From Lodderomyces elongisporus (lineage: Eukaryota > Ascomycota > Pichiomycetes > Serinales > Debaryomycetaceae): a stretch of DNA of 64,000 nucleotides. Below the pieces are notes generated by a model. That model made no database searches and had not been told where the DNA came from. It saw nothing but the letters and a program-made list of their open reading frames with translations. Position 1 is the first letter of the stretch. The number at the start of each line of letters is the position of its first letter. The stretch is taken from the NCBI RefSeq assembly GCF_030384665.1, contig NC_083674.1, positions 2,666,001-2,730,000 on the forward strand, in the 5' to 3' direction. Below are positions 30,675-41,358 of the stretch, piece by piece. The position numbers and the translations under genes were made by a program.

Positions 30675-30814
30675 CAGAATCTGTTTTTTGCCCTTTCAAT
30701 TTTTTTTTTTTTGCACTCACATACAATCCGCGCAATAGTGTCTCGTGCAAACACACACACACTCTCTCTCTCTTACATACTTACTTTCTCATATTTTTTT
30801 TCAAGAACACAAAA

Positions 30815-30821
<7 letters not shown>

Positions 30822-30848
<27 letters not shown>
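30822..30848 (+). repeat. (AC)n dinucleotide repeat
   Basis: An uninterrupted AC run about 140 bp upstream of the RPS24 ATG. Confidence 0.9.
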
Positions 30849-30854
<6 letters not shown>

Positions 30855-30989
30855 AGAGATACTCGCACGCTCTCTCACCGAATAATTTTTTCAGCTCGTT
30901 ACGAAGTTAGAGATAGTCCAAAAGTAAGGGATTTCTGATATTTACTTTCACCTTGTTCAAGACCATCGCCATATAACTACACAGCAACA

Positions 30990-32028
30990 ATGGTATGTGC
31001 AACCATAAAGATGACCATGTCCATGTCTTGGAGAGATGATATTGAGATTAATAAGCAGATAAAGAACTTGATGGAATGTGTAAAGACAATTATATGAAGA
31101 AGAACGGCCATACATCATCCTACCACACCATACTATACTATACTATACTACACCACACCACACCACACCAGGTCATATCTTATCACAAGGGAAATAACTA
31201 ATGTAGCATGACACTAGGCTATTACTGGAGTGTTGAACAAGACATTTAGACATTTATGTGTCAAGAGCAGTATAGATAAACAGAGTTTGTGTGGTTTGAC
31301 TTATTTTTGTCTGTGAACCGGAGACTTTGAAGTTGACCTTTTTTGAACCAACAAAAGATCACACCAATTATCAGTGTATTTTGTTTCCATTATAGAGTAT
31401 CATTTTCAAATGGAAAGATCTTTGTTGGAAATTAGGTTATACTGTTTATCGAATAGAAAATCTTTACTACCATAATTTTTTTAATTGTCTTAATCCAGGC
31501 CAGTTTCCAGTCTTTTTCATACCATCATATTCTTTATTATTAGTATCATTGTCATCATCTTCACAAGTCTTTAGGAATATTTGTTCTTTTTTTTACTAAC
31601 ATGTTTTTTTTTGTTTTTTTTAGAGTGACGCAGTTACCATCAGAACTAGAAAAGTTATCACCAACCCATTGTTGGCTAGAAGACAATTTGTCATTGATGT
31701 TCTCCACCCAGGTAGAGCCAATGTGTCCAAGGACGAATTGCGTGAAAAATTGTCCCAAATCTACAAGGCTGAAAAGGATGCTGTTTCAGTGTTTGGTTTC
31801 AGAACCCAATACGGTGGTGGTAAATCCACTGGTTTCGGTTTGATTTACCAATCAGTTGCCGACCTCAAGAAATTCGAGCCAGCTTACAGATTAGTCAGAT
31901 ACGGTCTTGCTGAGAAGGTTGAGAAGGCTTCTAGACAACAAAGAAAACAAAAGAAGAACAGAGAAAAGAAGATCTTTGGTACCCAAAGAAAAGCACAAAA
32001 GAAGGCTGCTAAGAGAAACGCTGATTAA
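30990..32028 (+). CDS. RPS24: Ribosomal protein eS24 (Rps24), one intron directly after the ATG
   Basis: Exon 1 is just ATG (30990-30992). It is followed by GTATGT at 30993. The intron ends at 31623, and exon 2 is 31624-32028. The spliced protein has 135 aa, starting [21 protein letters not shown] and including [14 protein letters not shown] and [19 protein letters not shown], then a basic C-terminus. This is the small-subunit protein eS24, and the intron after the start codon is the same arrangement as in S. cerevisiae RPS24A/B. Codon use is strongly biased with no CTG, as for highly expressed genes. A prediction from exon 2 alone would wrongly start at an internal codon. Confidence 0.97.
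30993..31623 (+). other. RPS24 intron (631 nt)
   Basis: The 5' splice site is GTATGT and the branch point is TACTAAC (31594-31600), followed by a T-rich tract and TAG at 31621-31623. Inside are pentanucleotide repeats at 31130-31170: ACTAT units that turn into CACCA units. I found no C/D or H/ACA snoRNA in it. Confidence 0.95.
31130..31170 (+). repeat. Pentanucleotide repeats in the RPS24 intron
   Basis: About four ACTAT units are followed without a gap by four CACCA units, two different 5-bp motifs in series. Confidence 0.85.
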
Positions 32029-32582
32029 ACGTGTTGATCTTATAGTGACTTTGGAGAGATTGAGTTGTTCGTCGAGGGTTTCTTGTTTCGCATTCATAGT
32101 TAAAGATTGTATGTGTACATGTATAATAAAATTTGAGGAAAAACAGTAAAAAACAAAAAAACAAGAAGATTCATCATTATCGGCAGATATATGTAAATAG
32201 ATGGCCGTGTGAATTGTAGATATAACTGTAATTTCAACTTTTTTGTCATTTCTTTTCTGGGTAGCAACGATGATATATGCTAGTTTCAAACATGCTTATT
32301 GCGGTTAGATGGGATTTCGATTTCAAGTGACTAGCTTAGGGGGGGAGAAGGGTGATGAGGATGAATCGAATTGAATTAATTCGAAAGTTTTAGTCGCGCC
32401 GCTCACAACAGCTTCATCATTTATTGTTTATTTACATCACAATTTAAAGCACGTCTACTTTGAGGCATATCAATTCTCTTTAACCACTTTCCGCAGCCAG
32501 AGTTAGTTCCACCTCTTTTCTTTCCTCTACATCTTCTACATCTTCTACATCTTCGACTTCTTCTTTTTTCCCCTATTTACAA
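32029..32582 (+). other. Intergenic region between RPS24 and YJU2
   Basis: These 554 bp contain the RPS24 3' region and a pyrimidine-rich leader before YJU2 with four imperfect CATCTTCTA units near 32529-32556. No gene is visible. Confidence 0.6.
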
Positions 32583-33653
32583 ATGTCCGAACGGAAAGCT
32601 ATAAACAAATACTACCCGCCTGATTATGACCCATCCAAGATTCCTCGCAAAAAGAAAAAGAAACCACTTGACCCAAATGTCGCACCCACGATCAAGATCC
32701 GTATGATGGCTCCGTATTCGATGCGATGCACCCGATGTAATGAATATATAGCTCAACGACGATCATTTAATGCACGAAAACAAGTCACTGATGAAAGGTA
32801 TCTTAATATCAAAATCATCAGATTTTATATAACCTGCCCTGGATGTAATAATACTATCACGTTCAAAACTAACCCTGCCGAGGCTGGGTACACTCCTGAA
32901 GAAGGTGCAGTAAGAAATTATGAACGAAAGCCAAAAAAGAAACACGATGCCGAGGAAGAAGATCCTTACCGTGACCAAGATAAAAATGATGGACTCAATA
33001 ATAGAGAAGTCAAGAGAAAACAAGAAGGTGAGACTGATGAGGAAATATTGAAACGATTAGAAGCGGAGGAGAAAGCAGATCGAGACTATCAAAATTTACT
33101 CAAACGGAGAAAGAATAATCCATTTTGGACTGAAAACAGTGGTGGTGCTGATGGCGATGTAATGGAAAAGTTTGAGAAAAGATTAGTCGAACAGCATAAG
33201 GAACAACAATTGAATGAGGAATTAGAAGCTATTCAGAGGCAGGTTGATGCTCGTAAAGAAAGAGGCGGTGACGACGCATTGGTGGACTTGGTAACAAAGA
33301 AGTTCGAAAGCAGGCAAGTGAGCGAAGTGGGTAACATAAAAAAAAGTGGAATGGAAACAGAAATACAAAAGGAGGAAAATAGGGAGGACAAGAGTGATTT
33401 GGCAGTTCCAATACAAACAAAAACTAAAGATGAAAAAGGACCAGGATTGAGCAAATTGTTAAGTAAAACTGAAGACTTAGGCCCAAAAACTGGCCCATTA
33501 ATGAATATACCTACAAAGATTCTAATCAAAAAGAGACCGCAGCAAGTATCCCTGCAAATACCATCATCAACGACAACAACTGCAAATGCAACTACGACAA
33601 CAATACCACCCCTCTCGAAGAGCTTAGTTGAATATTCAAGTGATAGTGATTAA
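32583..33653 (+). CDS. YJU2: Yju2 (Cwc16/CCDC94) splicing factor
   Basis: The product has 356 aa. The N-terminus MSERKAINKYYPPDYDPSKIP is diagnostic. A zinc-binding fold uses Cys49 and Cys52 in MRCTRCNEYI and Cys85 and Cys88 in ITCPGCNNTI, with the family motif FKTNPAEAGYTPEEGAVRNYE. A charged helical region follows, then a Ser/Thr tail. Yju2 stabilises the branching conformation of the spliceosome before the first transesterification. It converges on SEC6, 78 bp apart. The N-terminal start is firm because the conserved sequence begins at residue 2. Confidence 0.95.
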   Translation: MSERKAINKYYPPDYDPSKIPRKKKKKPLDPNVAPTIKIRMMAPYSMRCTRCNEYIAQRRSFNARKQVTDERYLNIKIIRFYITCPGCNNTITFKTNPAEAGYTPEEGAVRNYERKPKKKHDAEEEDPYRDQDKNDGLNNREVKRKQEGETDEEILKRLEAEEKADRDYQNLLKRRKNNPFWTENSGGADGDVMEKFEKRLVEQHKEQQLNEELEAIQRQVDARKERGGDDALVDLVTKKFESRQVSEVGNIKKSGMETEIQKEENREDKSDLAVPIQTKTKDEKGPGLSKLLSKTEDLGPKTGPLMNIPTKILIKKRPQQVSLQIPSSTTTTANATTTTIPPLSKSLVEYSSDSD

Positions 33654-33731
33654 ACATATTTTATTTATTTTTTTGAGAGTAAATAAAGAAAAAAAAAAAT
33701 AGCATCTCAAAACTTCTATTTTGCATCTATA

Positions 33732-36209
33732 TTAATCTGAAGCAAACTCAAAATTATCCAACGTCAATACTGGCACCATTGGAGGTTCAACTTTTTCATG
33801 ATACTCTTTTTTGATCTCAATTAAAATTGGTTCCAATGTTTTCCACTGCGCTTTGGTCATATCCTTTCGGCAAAGTACTACACCTTTAACGTAATCAATG
33901 GAACAGTTGTAAAAAACAGGTAGCACAAACTCCCTCCATTGCTCGGGAATGGTCTCCATTGGATTTTCGCAAGTTGCCAAATCAGCAAGTAGTTCGATCG
34001 CCGTAAGACTCGAGAGTAAGTAGTGTCTATCTTTTTCAATAAACAAATCGGATAACCCACCAAACAAGAGCTCAGCATCACTTTGAACCCTTGACTTGAA
34101 TGCCTTGTAACCCTGTGTTTGTGGATCGATTTTCTTACCTTCGCCATGCAAGATATTCTCAAATCCAATGCTTAGATATGTACATACAAATTTATCGAGA
34201 AAAATCTCGAATAGAACTTGGTATACGGTGTAAATGCAGTACATTCTGGCTTCCTCCATATACTCAGCAATGGTCTCAGCTATCTTGGTCATCATCATCA
34301 CATCTTCTGTTTGTTTCATTCCATCTTCAAGCCATTTCTTGGTGAACAACTTACATAGCTCAGGATACAAGTCATTAATGATCAAGTTTGAGATCGAGAT
34401 GCATATTTCCGAGACCAATGAGTTTGATCTCTCAACAGTAGTTGAAAAGGCCAAGGTAATTTGTTCGTGGAAACTAGCGTGAACTTTCTCCTTGTACAAT
34501 GCAGGGAACTTGTTATTCATTATGTCATTACTGATTTCCAACGAGTTGGCCAATGCATACAAATATTCCACTAAACCTTCTCTTGATAACTCAGCTTGTT
34601 GCTCTGGTGTAAGCAGATCGATATCTGTAATTTTTGGCTTCTTTTTAAACAATCGCTTGGCTTTACTCATCTTGACAAGGAATTGAAAATTGTTGTAAAA
34701 CTGAAAATACTTGTCCATTTCGTCATCTAACAAGGTTTGGAAATTAAGAACTCGCTCGACGTAACAAGCGCAAAAATTTTCAATAACCGAAATAAGAATT
34801 TTGGCTGTCTTGGATAACGCTGCCGCGTCAGCTTGCTCCCTCATCATCATTAATGGACTCTTGAAATCAGGAAGCACATATGCTTCAACCTCGACATTGA
34901 TAATAATGGGTTCATTTGAAGCATCGACATCTTCGACTTCTTGATGGTATGGGTAAATGTCGGGTGCTCTAGTTCTCTCTATGAATACCTTACTTTCCTG
35001 TTTCATCAAGTTTGTGTTCCATTCTTGCATCTTGTTGGTAATTGTTCTCATGTAGTCGTCCAATATAGTACTTCTTAAATCATCACCAATAACTGAGGGA
35101 AAATCCTTTGCTTTGCTGTCGCCATTGACAGTGGCTAAGAAATCAGAATATTGTTCATCAAATGTCAATATCCGCAAGATGTCTTCTGCTGCAGGTTCAC
35201 TATGGATCAAATTGAGAGTATACTCGTGCAATTTGTCGTAGAATATCTTTTGTACATACTTATCGATATCCCATTCCTTTGGAAATAATGGTGCCAATGC
35301 TTGGTGAACAAGCATGATTTCTTCGTACAACCAATCAAGGTTATCATAAAGAGCCATCCTGTCATTTGAGAAGTGCTCCTCGCACCGTGCAAATGTTCCT
35401 TGAAAATAAACTTTGAATTTCTCCATAAAGAATTTCTTGTAATGTCGTTCATTGCTGCGAAAATTTTTGTAGTCCTGGATGATGTTGTGGGTCAGTATAC
35501 CTAAATTGCGGGTCACTTGCAATTTCATATCTTCTTTTTCTTCAAACAAAACAATTGCAATAAGTTTGAATAATATCTCCAAGTTGTTATCCTTTGCGCT
35601 CTCGGTTAAACTATTAATTACTTCAACTAATAGCGCATCGAAATTTGCAATCAATTTGGCAGTCGGTATTGTAAGTTTGTACATAATAGATTTCAAGTCA
35701 TCCGAGGAGCCTCTTATATAAGTTTCTATGTAGTCCAGGAAATTGCGAATCTGAGTTACTTGATAATGGATGTTCAAGAACTGAGGTATAGTATATTCTA
35801 AACTTTCCAGCATCCTCAACTTCTCATCCTCGATTATCCTGTTTAAACGATCAACAACTTGTCCATAGTGACTTATATCATCGTACAAATTTCCCACTTG
35901 GTTCATAAACTGATGCACAGTTATCATCTTGGTGATTATCTCGTAGTCCTTTGGTTTTGCAACACTCTCAGCATGGATCTGGTGAACACGTGCAATGCTG
36001 GCTTTGATGTCTGTCATTTTTTGCATGGTGTCTTTCATTCTAGCCAAGTTGTCCATCATTGAGTCAAAATGGATTTGGGTCGTTGTCGAAAGTTTAAAGT
36101 CAATTGACGATTTCTCCTTGATCAATTGCGACCTAATAGCCTCAAGATTGGAAATATCATCTTGGGTCTTGATAAGACTGCCTATTCGCGATAAAGCAAC
36201 GTCACTCAT
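33732..36209 (-). CDS. SEC6: Sec6 exocyst subunit
   Basis: The product has 825 aa from the ATG at 36209 (MSDVALSRIGSLIKTQDDISNLEAIR), close to the ~800 aa usual for Sec6. It is helical throughout, with heptad-like sequence at the N-terminus and the Sec6 C-terminal domain (from about residue 400) including NNKFPALYKEKVHASFHEQI and YCIYTVYQVLFEIFLDKFV. Sec6 is part of the exocyst that tethers secretory vesicles at the plasma membrane. The frame stays open 113 codons further to an ATG at 36548, but this consists of AAAAAG, GA and GT microsatellites read as Phe-Ser and Leu-Ser, and is most likely leader. Confidence 0.94.
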   Translation of the reverse strand: MSDVALSRIGSLIKTQDDISNLEAIRSQLIKEKSSIDFKLSTTTQIHFDSMMDNLARMKDTMQKMTDIKASIARVHQIHAESVAKPKDYEIITKMITVHQFMNQVGNLYDDISHYGQVVDRLNRIIEDEKLRMLESLEYTIPQFLNIHYQVTQIRNFLDYIETYIRGSSDDLKSIMYKLTIPTAKLIANFDALLVEVINSLTESAKDNNLEILFKLIAIVLFEEKEDMKLQVTRNLGILTHNIIQDYKNFRSNERHYKKFFMEKFKVYFQGTFARCEEHFSNDRMALYDNLDWLYEEIMLVHQALAPLFPKEWDIDKYVQKIFYDKLHEYTLNLIHSEPAAEDILRILTFDEQYSDFLATVNGDSKAKDFPSVIGDDLRSTILDDYMRTITNKMQEWNTNLMKQESKVFIERTRAPDIYPYHQEVEDVDASNEPIIINVEVEAYVLPDFKSPLMMMREQADAAALSKTAKILISVIENFCACYVERVLNFQTLLDDEMDKYFQFYNNFQFLVKMSKAKRLFKKKPKITDIDLLTPEQQAELSREGLVEYLYALANSLEISNDIMNNKFPALYKEKVHASFHEQITLAFSTTVERSNSLVSEICISISNLIINDLYPELCKLFTKKWLEDGMKQTEDVMMMTKIAETIAEYMEEARMYCIYTVYQVLFEIFLDKFVCTYLSIGFENILHGEGKKIDPQTQGYKAFKSRVQSDAELLFGGLSDLFIEKDRHYLLSSLTAIELLADLATCENPMETIPEQWREFVLPVFYNCSIDYVKGVVLCRKDMTKAQWKTLEPILIEIKKEYHEKVEPPMVPVLTLDNFEFASD

Positions 36210-36248
36210 TATATAACGAAATATACAATTGGAAAAGCTCAAATAATG

Positions 36249-36289
36249 AAAAAAAAAAGAAAAAGAAAAAGAAAAAGAAAAAGAAAAAT
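36249..36289 (+). repeat. AAAAAG hexanucleotide repeat
   Basis: About six units 40-80 bp upstream of the SEC6 ATG. The same unit recurs at 43785-43866 and in a degenerate form at 52015-52058. Confidence 0.9.
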
Positions 36290-36435
36290 CAAAAGAAACA
36301 GATATTATGTAGCCGATGCCTTTGTTTTTGTATGTTGATTTCGTAGTTGAATTTTGGGATAATGGATCTAATGAAGATTCTCGATTATGTGTTCTATAAC
36401 AACAAGTACAATCTAGAATGGAATCTACCGGGGAG

Positions 36436-36485
36436 AAAGAGAGAGAGAGAGAGAGAGAGAGTGTGTGTGTGTGTGTGTATGTATG
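36436..36485 (+). repeat. (GA)n followed by (GT)n
   Basis: Roughly ten GA units pass directly into eight GT units upstream of SEC6, giving a purine tract joined to an alternating purine-pyrimidine tract. Confidence 0.85.
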
Positions 36486-36751
36486 TGAGAGTATCGAAAG
36501 CGAGAGATAGAACATTCGGTTATTATGGAAAAACGCTACCACTCCCATGGTTTAAGGGCTGGGATGATTAAGAGCTTGATAAACGAATTTCTATAGCATA
36601 CAGTCAATATCTACTATCGAACTTGATACTTAAAACATGGCACTGGCACATGGTACATTGCACTGAGCTTTGTTACTGGAAAACTAAGTATACGTATACA
36701 GAAAAAAAAAAAATATATAGTTCTTTCTTAATTTCTCTCTCTCACTGTGTT

Positions 36752-39700
36752 CTACTTGTACCTCCGTGTTTGCTGGCCATGACCATGACCATGACCATGA
36801 CCATGATTGTGACCGCCTGGAGCAGCATTCTGGTACGGGTTATTCATCATACCAAACCCTTGAGGCGGAGGTATAAACCACATTGGTGCTGCTGCCACTT
36901 GTGGGAAATGAGGTTGTTGATATTGTTGTTGATGCTGTTGATGTTGTTGCTGCTGATAATGTTGTTGATATTGCTGTTGTTGGTACTGCTGTGGAAGCTG
37001 TTGTTGCAGGTATTGTTGGTATTGATGTGGTTGGAATTGATGGAATTGTGGAGGAATCAGGAACCCATAAGGTAATGGTGCCCCTCCTCCTGGAGCTCCT
37101 ACTCCACTAGCAATTGGCACACCTTGCATAATTGGTAGTTGTGGAGATACTCCAGGTGGTGTGGTTGCCATCAAAGGACTTGGCAAGTAAGAGGCAGATA
37201 ATTGCAGTGGGGTCGTACTACCAATTCCAGGGGTACTACCCCCAACACTGCCAACACCATAAACGTTGTATGTGGATCTAGGGAATAAAGTCGTATATGT
37301 CTCTTCAATTGTTGAATTCCAAGTAGGTGGAGTTTGATAAAGCTTTTCGAAAACGACAGGAGTTCCGGACTCTTTTGCCTTCTTTTTAGCATGATTAAAC
37401 AAATTAAACCCAGTTTGGAAAGACTTGACTTTTGAAGCTTGGCCATCTTTGGTAGGTACTTTATTAGCACCAAAAAAGTCTTGAGCAGTAATTTGATGGT
37501 GTCTCTTTGGTGTATGCGACACATTGCCATTTGAAGCCCGACTCGTAGCTGTTCTTGGTGATTGGTATGCTGAAGATGATCCATGAACTTGTGGTACTTG
37601 TGGTACTTGTGACACTGGTGGAACTGGTGCCTGTGGAATTTGTGGGATCTGTGGAATTTGAGGAATTTGCGGAATTTGCTGGATCTGTGGAACCTGTGTA
37701 ACCAGTGGAATTTGCGGAATCGGAGGTACTGGTGCCAGATTTGTGTTCTTTGGTGAAGTCAATTGACTGGGTTTGAATGTAGGAGTAAAAGCAGCGGCAT
37801 TCGGATTGAGTTTGAATTTGCTAGCAGGTTTTTTCTCGGTGTTGCTTGGTTGTGCTTGAGACTTTTGGGGTGAAGCAGGTGTGTGTACTTTTGGTTTTGA
37901 TGCAGCAGGCTCCTGTTTTTGCTCCTGTTTTTGCTCTTTGACCTCTGTATGTATCTCCTTTTGTTCTTGTTCTTGTTCTTGTTTTTGTTTCTGCTTTTGT
38001 TCTTGTAATTTTGCTTGTTCTTGTTGCTTCTTCAAAATCTCATCTTGTTTCATCTTGTCCTTTGCTAATATTGGCAAAAGATCTTGAGGCATCTTGTGTG
38101 GAATCTTGAAATTGGCACTAAATGCACGTAACGAGTTTATTTCGCTTTGTGCATTGAGTCTAAATGACTCATTAGACACAGCTGCAGATGCTGGTGGTTT
38201 TTTTGAATCTGTTCTCTGTTGCGCTATAGCTTTTCCTTGTCCTGGTGCTTGACCTGGTGTTTGTCCTTGTCCTGGTGCTTGTCCTGGGGTTTGTCCTTGT
38301 CCCGGTGTTGGTGCTGGTGTTGGTGCTGGTGACTTTTTCTTCACTGCCGAGCTTGCCACAATCGCCGGGTCATTATGATATTGAGCAGCTCTTTGGCGTG
38401 GCGTGACATATTTACCAGTCTCTTGTGGCTGTTTGAACTGATGAGTATTCACTGATGCTTGGGAAACATTGTTCTTATTATTGTTACTGATTCCCAAAAC
38501 TGCCATCAATTCGTCTCCTCGACGGTCCACACCTGAATATTTGTCCTCCTCGTCCATACCGTTATCGTCATCATCAACTGAAATACCTCTATCTTCTAAT
38601 ATATGGCGATCAGTGGTAGAGCTTCCCTCGATTTCTCTGGCCAATTTTTCGGCCTTGGATAAACGCTCCTTGTAATCTGCTGCAGATTTATCTATTCTTG
38701 TGGTGTACAAGTGTTCATCATAGGTGCTTTCAACGCCAAATTTCTCTTCATTGACCTTGAATTGATCCCATTTGCCTTTCCCATTGGTGGCATATTGCTC
38801 TTCTTCCAACGTGAGACTGGGTAAAGAGCTGCTATTGTAGTTGTCATTACCGGCATCCCATCTAACAAATTCCCTTTCCTGAATAGGTTTTCCTCGAGCA
38901 GAAATATCAGAATCAGTCTTGAACCCTTGCTTCGTAGAAAAAGTAGGCTTTGTGTTCTCAGGTTGCTGTGCCATGGCTGACTCAATAGCTGATGAGTATG
39001 TCTCTTTCTTATTAACTTTGTTCTCTCCTAATTCTATTGGTTTTGGTGCAGCTGTCTTTTCCAAATGTTTTTCAGAGGCAATATTAATTTGAGATGCATC
39101 CGAAATTGTTTTTTCCTTAGCTTGCTCGACTGGTTCGGGGGTAATACTATTTTCTTTTGTTGGTGCATCTTTTCCAGTTGCAGTATCGACCTCGCCTTTG
39201 TTCACTGCAACAACAGAAGCTTCTCCTGGAGAAATGGTTTTTGCGATATTAGAAGCAGTTGACACAGCAGCATTGCTAGCTGTGTATTGCTTCACTGGCT
39301 CGTTAATGTTCAACTCGATTTCAAAATCAATCAAATCCTTTGCTGGAACAATCAACGTCTGAGGCAATTTCTTCCCGTCCAAATTATTTTTCTCATCAAT
39401 CAATCCTTTATTGACCAATTGCGGGTGTTGAATCACCACAGACAAAGGTGCTGGATTTTTTGACAAGTCGGTAGCAACTAATAAACCTCTGTATCTAGAG
39501 CCATCAGTAGTGGTAATAATGACGGAATTGCCAATAGATTTAGAGATCAAGTAGATGAGCCTGTTGTTGCCTAATTCCTCGGAAGAAGAAAAAGAATGAG
39601 AAGCAGAAGAATGAGAAGCAGCACCAGCACCAGCAGCGATGCCAGTATTGAATGGTCCCCCTCCATTACCATTGTTGCCTGCATTGTTACTTCCATTACC

Positions 39701-40009
39701 ACTCGAGCCATTGTTGTCAAGCTGACCCAGTGGATTGCCAGATTTACCACTTATAGGTGGGCCTCCGCCACCAGCTCCAACAACACCGCTACTGTTTCCA
39801 TTTCCATTTCCATTTCCGTTTCCGTTTCCATTTCCATTGCCATTGCCATTTCCACCTTCACCTTTGCTTCCACTGCGACTGCCACTGGCATCAACGTTGG
39901 CATCACTCACTTGACGTGAATGATCACGGTAATAACTACCGCTACCTTTCTTGGATGTAGTTCCTGGTGCCATACGAGGTACTTGATGATGTTGCTGTTG
40001 AGCTTTCAT
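36752..40009 (-). CDS. PBP1: Pbp1, ataxin-2 family poly(A)-binding-protein partner
   Basis: The product has 1085 aa. After an N-terminal Gly-Asn repeat (54-72) comes an LSm domain (about 149-233: RLIYLISKSIGNSVIITTTDGSRYRGLL). The LsmAD (about 415-480) reads WDQFKVNEEKFGVESTYDEHLYTTRID. The rest is disordered and prion-like: Pro/Gln repeats (PGQGQTPGQAPGQ; Gln-Ile-Pro units at about 787-810), a Gln/Tyr-rich segment, and a His-Gly run before a basic end. Ataxin-2 proteins bind Pab1 and act in stress granules, poly(A) control and TORC1 restraint. It is longer than S. cerevisiae Pbp1 (722 aa) because of the repeats. Confidence 0.95.
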   Translation of the reverse strand: MKAQQQHHQVPRMAPGTTSKKGSGSYYRDHSRQVSDANVDASGSRSGSKGEGGNGNGNGNGNGNGNGNGNGNSSGVVGAGGGGPPISGKSGNPLGQLDNNGSSGNGSNNAGNNGNGGGPFNTGIAAGAGAASHSSASHSFSSSEELGNNRLIYLISKSIGNSVIITTTDGSRYRGLLVATDLSKNPAPLSVVIQHPQLVNKGLIDEKNNLDGKKLPQTLIVPAKDLIDFEIELNINEPVKQYTASNAAVSTASNIAKTISPGEASVVAVNKGEVDTATGKDAPTKENSITPEPVEQAKEKTISDASQINIASEKHLEKTAAPKPIELGENKVNKKETYSSAIESAMAQQPENTKPTFSTKQGFKTDSDISARGKPIQEREFVRWDAGNDNYNSSSLPSLTLEEEQYATNGKGKWDQFKVNEEKFGVESTYDEHLYTTRIDKSAADYKERLSKAEKLAREIEGSSTTDRHILEDRGISVDDDDNGMDEEDKYSGVDRRGDELMAVLGISNNNKNNVSQASVNTHQFKQPQETGKYVTPRQRAAQYHNDPAIVASSAVKKKSPAPTPAPTPGQGQTPGQAPGQGQTPGQAPGQGKAIAQQRTDSKKPPASAAVSNESFRLNAQSEINSLRAFSANFKIPHKMPQDLLPILAKDKMKQDEILKKQQEQAKLQEQKQKQKQEQEQEQKEIHTEVKEQKQEQKQEPAASKPKVHTPASPQKSQAQPSNTEKKPASKFKLNPNAAAFTPTFKPSQLTSPKNTNLAPVPPIPQIPLVTQVPQIQQIPQIPQIPQIPQIPQAPVPPVSQVPQVPQVHGSSSAYQSPRTATSRASNGNVSHTPKRHHQITAQDFFGANKVPTKDGQASKVKSFQTGFNLFNHAKKKAKESGTPVVFEKLYQTPPTWNSTIEETYTTLFPRSTYNVYGVGSVGGSTPGIGSTTPLQLSASYLPSPLMATTPPGVSPQLPIMQGVPIASGVGAPGGGAPLPYGFLIPPQFHQFQPHQYQQYLQQQLPQQYQQQQYQQHYQQQQHQQHQQQYQQPHFPQVAAAPMWFIPPPQGFGMMNNPYQNAAPGGHNHGHGHGHGHGQQTRRYK

Positions 40010-41358
40010 TTCAGAAAGAACCCAAATGTTGTATTTTAGGCTACGGTTGGGGGGGCTGGGTTGGATAAGATTTATGGTTCTCCGTTATTTCTCTCTCTCT
40101 CTCTCTCGAAAATAAAGAAAACGATTAAACAAGAAAAAAAAAATAAAAAAAAAAGAGAGAGAAAAAATAATTTAAAATTAAAGAAATAAAAATTAAAATT
40201 AAAAAAATAGAAATTAAAATAAAAAATAAATAAAAATAAAAAAAATAAAAGAAAGAAAGAAAAGAAAAGTTTAGAAAATCTCACAGGCAAAAACGATCTG
40301 GACAAGAGGGAGAGAAGGCCAGGATAAGTCGGTGAGTTGGCTCTGTAGTTTACATAGTTAAGAAGTACATGTAATGGGTGACTGTGGTACAGAAGTTGAT
40401 CTTCTGCATTATAATAATGGAGATTCCTATTATCATACACGTGATATATTACTTCTAAAGTACTGGTAATTGGGAAGGGTGGAGCAGGAAAGATTGTGGA
40501 TGGTATGGGTCTAGTACGTGTATCCCACACAATCTCAGCTGTTTATTGAATTGTGTCAAGTTTCAATGTTTCTTTATAGTTCTCTCTCTCTCTCTCTCTC
40601 TCTTTTAGCTCTCTCTCTTTCTCTATAATTCTGCTTTTCTTATAAATATTTCTCGCTCTCCCTTTATCTCCGTTTAGGCTTAAATTCCTCTAGAGGCTTC
40701 TGTGTTGGTACAGAAAAGTAATCAGACACCTAAACAGCTAAATAGGTGCTCAACAGAATATATATTTTCTTGCAAGCTTAAGAATATGTAGACAAATTGT
40801 TGTTGTCCTTACTAGACTATGAAGTTGTAGAGATTGTTTGCAATAAGTCTTCAAGAATGGAAAAGATATTTTCAACAGTGACTTTAGATATGCATCCAAA
40901 GCAATTGTCTTTTCACTAATAAAAAAAAAACCCTTGTAGAAATCTTTGGCGCCTAAAAAAGAAAAGTGTCTTGTGAGGCTTAACTTCATATTTGAAATAT
41001 ATCCAATTTGTTTATTTCCAAATTGCCACAAGAAACAATTTTAAACAATCAGATAGATAGATAGAAGGTTTGTTGGCCACATATAGCATATCAACAGAAA
41101 AGTACTTCTACACTATAAGTGAGAAAATGTTCAACTTAATAAATGCAACAACATCCTATGTAAAAAAAAACGCTATAAACCAGCAACAAAACCAAGGATT
41201 CTGTTCATACAATTCTCTTTGGAAATAATATAATAGAATTATAAAAATAAAAATTTCTTTTTTGGATTTGACACCTTTTTTCACCAATAAATCTTTGCTA
41301 GAAAAGTTTTGAAAAAATGTTGTGTGCTATTACTACGATTTCTCTAACCAAAAATTGA
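40010..41358. other. 1.35 kb gene-free region upstream of PBP1
   Basis: It contains (CT)n at 40090-40107, a 130-bp A-rich block with AAAT/AAAG units (40130-40268), a CT-rich block (40583-40625), GATA repeats near 41052-41063, and AT-rich DNA. A 93-codon minus-strand frame (40750-41031) shows no family character. Confidence 0.55.

Larger units (their letters stand above)
30504..30989 (+). other. RPS24 upstream region
   Basis: These 486 bp hold three phased GTCACA boxes (listed separately), T-runs, CT dinucleotides and a long (AC)n (30822-30848). It is the presumed promoter and leader of RPS24. Confidence 0.6.
36210..36751. other. Intergenic region upstream of SEC6
   Basis: It contains an AAAAAG repeat (36249-36289), a GA-then-GT tract (36436-36485) and the PBP1 3' region. 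The open frame across it on the minus strand arises from the repeats. Confidence 0.6.

Noticed and set aside
40750..41031. 93-codon minus-strand frame upstream of PBP1
   Set aside because: No recognisable motif or domain; typical of chance frames in AT-rich DNA.
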